A DNA stretch of 8,515 nt, taken from the NCBI GenBank assembly GCA_003695215.1, contig RFIM01000104.1, positions 1-8,515 of the forward strand. The letters are read 5' to 3'. This DNA is from Chloroflexota bacterium. GTDB taxonomy: Bacteria > Chloroflexota > Anaerolineae > Aggregatilineales > UBA2796. Position 1 is the stretch's first letter. Each line of letters starts with the position of its first letter. The notes under the pieces are model-generated. The model searched no databases. It worked only from the letters and a program-made list of their open reading frames with translations, and was not told the DNA's origin. Shown in pieces: positions 6,211 through 8,515 of this stretch. Both the position numbers and the translations under genes were made by a program.

Positions 6211-7196
6211 GCGACCTCAGCCATGCGCTCGAAGTGCGGCAAGCCGCGCGTCGGCGCAATTTGGACTGCGCGCCAGCATGCGTTCTGCGCCAGCAGGCTT
6301 GGCAGCGCATCGAAGCGTGTGAAAGCGTCCTGATCGTAGATCGCCAAAGTTGGCACGCGCAAGCGCAAATAGACGCGTTCCAAGATATCCGCAGAGAATA
6401 ACTTGCCGCTGATGAAATGCAATGGCGCATAGCGCGCACCTCGCCGATGCGAAGTCGCATAGGCGTAGGCGATCAAGCCTTCATCGGGCGCGCCTTCAAA
6501 GCTCTGCTTCAGAAAGAAGCGAATGCTGGCGCGCGTCGCCAGCAAATCATAGAGCGCTTGGCTCCAGAGCGGAAAGCTGAAGGTACGATACAGCCACTCC
6601 GACGCGCCACGCCGTTGCGCCTGCTGAATGCTGTTGGCGCGCCGCCCTGCCAGGCCTGTTGGCGAGATCAGCGCCAAAGCGTGCACGCGCTCAGGCAGAT
6701 CGAGCGCCACTTGCGCCGCGAATTCGCAGCCGAGCGAGAGCGCGACGATATCCACAGGCTGATCGGTCCTAATCTGTGTGCGCAGCAGGTCGGCAATGGC
6801 TGCGCTGAACAGCTGTGGTGTGTAGCGACGATCTGAGCGCTCTGAGAAGCCAAAGCCAGGTAGATCGAGCGCATAGATTGGGCGCGTGCCGCGATAATGC
6901 TCAAAGATCGGGCGCATTTCATAGGCAGAAGCGGCTGCGTTCACGCTATGGATCAAGACCAACGGCCTGTGGCTGTTTGAATCTCTCGGCAAGGCCCGAT
7001 AGTAGCTCAGCAGGCCTGCAGTCGGGCTGACGAAGGTGCGCCGTTCAGCCTCTAGCGCCGAAGGCAGCGGATAGTGATGGTTAATGAAGAAGCGGCTGTA
7101 AGCGATCCAGCTGAGCGCTGCAGCGGTGCCCAGTGTCAGCGCGCCGAGCAGCGCTGTTGGAAGCGTTGCAGGGCGTTCAGTCGGTTGCACAGACAT
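6183..7196 (-). CDS. Membrane-anchored alpha/beta hydrolase
   Basis: A 337-residue alpha/beta-hydrolase-fold protein of unknown substrate. An N-terminal hydrophobic stretch (about 13-33, TALLGALTLGTAAALSWIAY) looks like a signal anchor, with the catalytic domain outside or membrane-attached. The strand LVLIHSV (79-85) leads to the oxyanion-hole position, where HS replaces the usual HG. ALDLPGFGFSER (109-120) is the classic segment following strand 4. The nucleophile elbow is ALSLG with Ser154, a variant of G-x-S-x-G with Ala first. ALISPTGLAG follows, and a lid region (about 185-260) precedes the acid at Asp288 or Asp290 (IYDQDAF) and the likely catalytic His321 (RGLPHFER). A full triad is therefore present. 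It may be an esterase, lipase or C-C hydrolase. It begins 57 bases after the histidine kinase on the same strand, so cotranscription is possible, and its 3' end overlaps the nuclease gene. Confidence 0.88.
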   Translation of the reverse strand: MSVQPTERPATLPTALLGALTLGTAAALSWIAYSRFFINHHYPLPSALEAERRTFVSPTAGLLSYYRALPRDSNSHRPLVLIHSVNAAASAYEMRPIFEHYRGTRPIYALDLPGFGFSERSDRRYTPQLFSAAIADLLRTQIRTDQPVDIVALSLGCEFAAQVALDLPERVHALALISPTGLAGRRANSIQQAQRRGASEWLYRTFSFPLWSQALYDLLATRASIRFFLKQSFEGAPDEGLIAYAYATSHRRGARYAPLHFISGKLFSADILERVYLRLRVPTLAIYDQDAFTRFDALPSLLAQNACWRAVQIAPTRGLPHFERMAEVAQALDEFWA

Positions 7197-7253
7197 GAAT
7201 GCTCAAGTGCCTTTCGCGTGTTATGGCACGCACTCTTAGAAGGTATGCGTTGT

Positions 7254-8515
7254 TCAATCACTTGGCTCAGCAATTGGCAGTGCCACTGTGAAGCGGCTGC
7301 CCTTGCCTACGCCGTCGCTCTCGGCCCAAATGCGCCCTCGATGCGCCTCGACCATGCCGCGCGCAATCGAGAGACCGATGCCCATGCCGTTGTGTCGGCG
7401 CGTCATGTGATGTTCAACTTGGATGAACTCATCAAAAATTTTGCTGAGCATCTCGTGTGGGATGCCCACACCGCTATCCGCCACGCGAATCCAGACTTCA
7501 CGCGGACGCCGCTCCAAGCTGATGTGAATCGTGCCGCCTTGCGGCGTGAAGGCGACGGCGTTGTTCAGGATATTGACGAGCGCCATACTGATTTTAGCGC
7601 GATCAACGCAAACTGGCGCATCTTGAGCGAGATCGAGCGTCAGGCGCTGCCCTTTCGCCTGAATCAGCGCCTGTAGGTCGCTCAGCGCCATGTGCACAAG
7701 CTGCGCCGCTGAAGTCGGCTCGCAAACCATATCGAGCGCGCCTTGATGCAGAAAGCGCAGATTGGTCATGTCCTCAATGATATTGCGCAGCTGCAGCGCG
7801 CTGTTCAGCACCGCTGTAGCTAGCTCGTTCACTTCGCCGCGTGTATCTTCCTTCAAAAAGCTGGCATAGCCAAGAATCACGCCTAGCGGCGTCCGCAATT
7901 CGTGCGAGGCAATGGCGATGAAGTCTGTCTTCAGCTTATCGAGCTGATTTAGTTCTGCATAGGCTTTGCGCAGCGCCTCAGCTTGGCGTGCATTCTCAAT
8001 AGCGACCGCTGCCTGCGAAGCCAAGATGGTCGCATAGTGTGCGTCTTCATTCGTCCACAAGCCCTGACGCTTGTTCAGCGCCTCTAGCACGCCGATCACG
8101 TTGCCCTTGATGTGCATTGGCACGCCCAGAAGCGAGCGCGTACGGAAACCGATACTTATCTCAACGGGACGGTAAATGCGCGCATCCTCAGCTGCGTTTT
8201 GGATGATGATCGGACGATTCTCGCGTACAATTTGACCTGCTACGCTGCCTTCCATTGGCACAGGTGTGCGCAGCAGCGTGTCGTGATTTTCACCTGTTGT
8301 ATTACTAGCCACGAAGCGCAGCTCGTCAGTTTTCGGATCGTAGAGCAGCAGCGAGGCAGCCTCTGAATCGACGATCTCGCAAGCGGCGGTCAAAATTTCA
8401 TTGAGAAGCGGCTTCAGTGCTAGCGTGCTGTTCAGAGCAAGACTGATCTCGAGCAGGCGCTGAAAAATCGCGTTCTGACGCGCCAGGTCGGTCAAACGCA
8501 GCGTCGCGTCTTCGG
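7254..8515 (-). CDS. GAF-domain sensor histidine kinase, N-terminus beyond window edge
   Basis: Signal-transducing kinase that autophosphorylates on histidine and passes the phosphate to a response regulator, which is not in the window. The frame is open to the right edge; an in-frame TTG at 8495 is a poor start because the codons before it (EDATLRL) continue the helical heptad pattern into LARQNAIFQRLLEIS, so the gene is called as partial. Counting from that TTG: a linker helix (1-30), a GAF domain (about 30-168, with GSVAGQIVRENRPIII and SLLGVPMHIKGNVIGVLEAL), a coiled-coil linker, a HisKA domain with phospho-acceptor His198 in FIAIASHELRTPLG, and a HATPase_c domain with N-box LVNILNNAVAFTP (Asn308, Asn312), G1 DSGVGIP (Asp340), F-box IFDEFIQV and G2 GMGIGLSIARG. 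All catalytic motifs are intact. No membrane helix is seen in this part, and the GAF ligand is unknown. Further sensory domains may precede it. Confidence 0.93.
   Translation of the reverse strand, partial: EDATLRLTDLARQNAIFQRLLEISLALNSTLALKPLLNEILTAACEIVDSEAASLLLYDPKTDELRFVASNTTGENHDTLLRTPVPMEGSVAGQIVRENRPIIIQNAAEDARIYRPVEISIGFRTRSLLGVPMHIKGNVIGVLEALNKRQGLWTNEDAHYATILASQAAVAIENARQAEALRKAYAELNQLDKLKTDFIAIASHELRTPLGVILGYASFLKEDTRGEVNELATAVLNSALQLRNIIEDMTNLRFLHQGALDMVCEPTSAAQLVHMALSDLQALIQAKGQRLTLDLAQDAPVCVDRAKISMALVNILNNAVAFTPQGGTIHISLERRPREVWIRVADSGVGIPHEMLSKIFDEFIQVEHHMTRRHNGMGIGLSIARGMVEAHRGRIWAESDGVGKGSRFTVALPIAEPSD

Noticed and set aside
7205..7234. Overlapping short inverted repeats (GCGTG/CACGC and GTGCC/GGCAC) in the 57-base gap between kinase and hydrolase.
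   Set aside because: The stems are only 5 bp, mutually exclusive, and have no T-run, so there is no support for a terminator or riboswitch.
7074..7676. A 200-codon plus-strand open frame opposite the hydrolase start and the kinase C-terminus.
   Set aside because: It is antisense to clear HATPase motifs and has no recognisable fold.

Overview
The window is a compact, fairly GC-rich bacterial chromosomal segment with eight protein genes and one tRNA gene. Nearly every base is coding, and the one intergenic stretch over 200 bases (about 4608-4872) holds a tRNA, its terminator and divergent promoters. The mix of genes (an EssC/EccC-type triple-ATPase protein, a GAF histidine kinase, a lone family-1 solute-binding protein, and a tRNA without an encoded CCA end) would fit a Chloroflexota genome. 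No marker here proves this, so the taxonomy is a low-confidence inference.

Layout. Positions 1-2275 (+) hold the C-terminal two thirds of a type VII secretion-type FtsK/SpoIIIE ATPase, cut by the left edge. Facing it on the minus strand is a cluster read from about 4767 down to 2266: tRNA-Ala(CGC), its hairpin terminator, a 66-residue two-helix membrane protein, methionyl-tRNA formyltransferase (fmt), and a secreted solute-binding protein with its own strong ribosome binding site and a perfect TATAAT box inside the end of fmt. Reading right from the same hub, 4873-6210 (+) is a two-gene unit: an EamA/DMT-family transporter followed after 3 bases by a small PD-(D/E)XK nuclease-like protein. 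Positions 6183-7196 (-) encode a membrane-anchored alpha/beta hydrolase. Positions 7254-8515 (-) encode a GAF-domain sensor histidine kinase whose N-terminus lies beyond the right edge.

The tRNA and fmt both serve translation (alanyl-tRNA supply and formylation of initiator tRNA). The other genes are envelope, transport or signalling functions with no obvious shared pathway. Two convergent gene pairs overlap at their 3' ends (10 and 28 bases) with no separate terminators. I see no mobile element, CRISPR array or integrase. I did not find a convincing new multi-gene system. The best leads are the unannotated small membrane protein abutting fmt, the transporter-nuclease pair, and the type VII-like ATPase with altered motor motifs.
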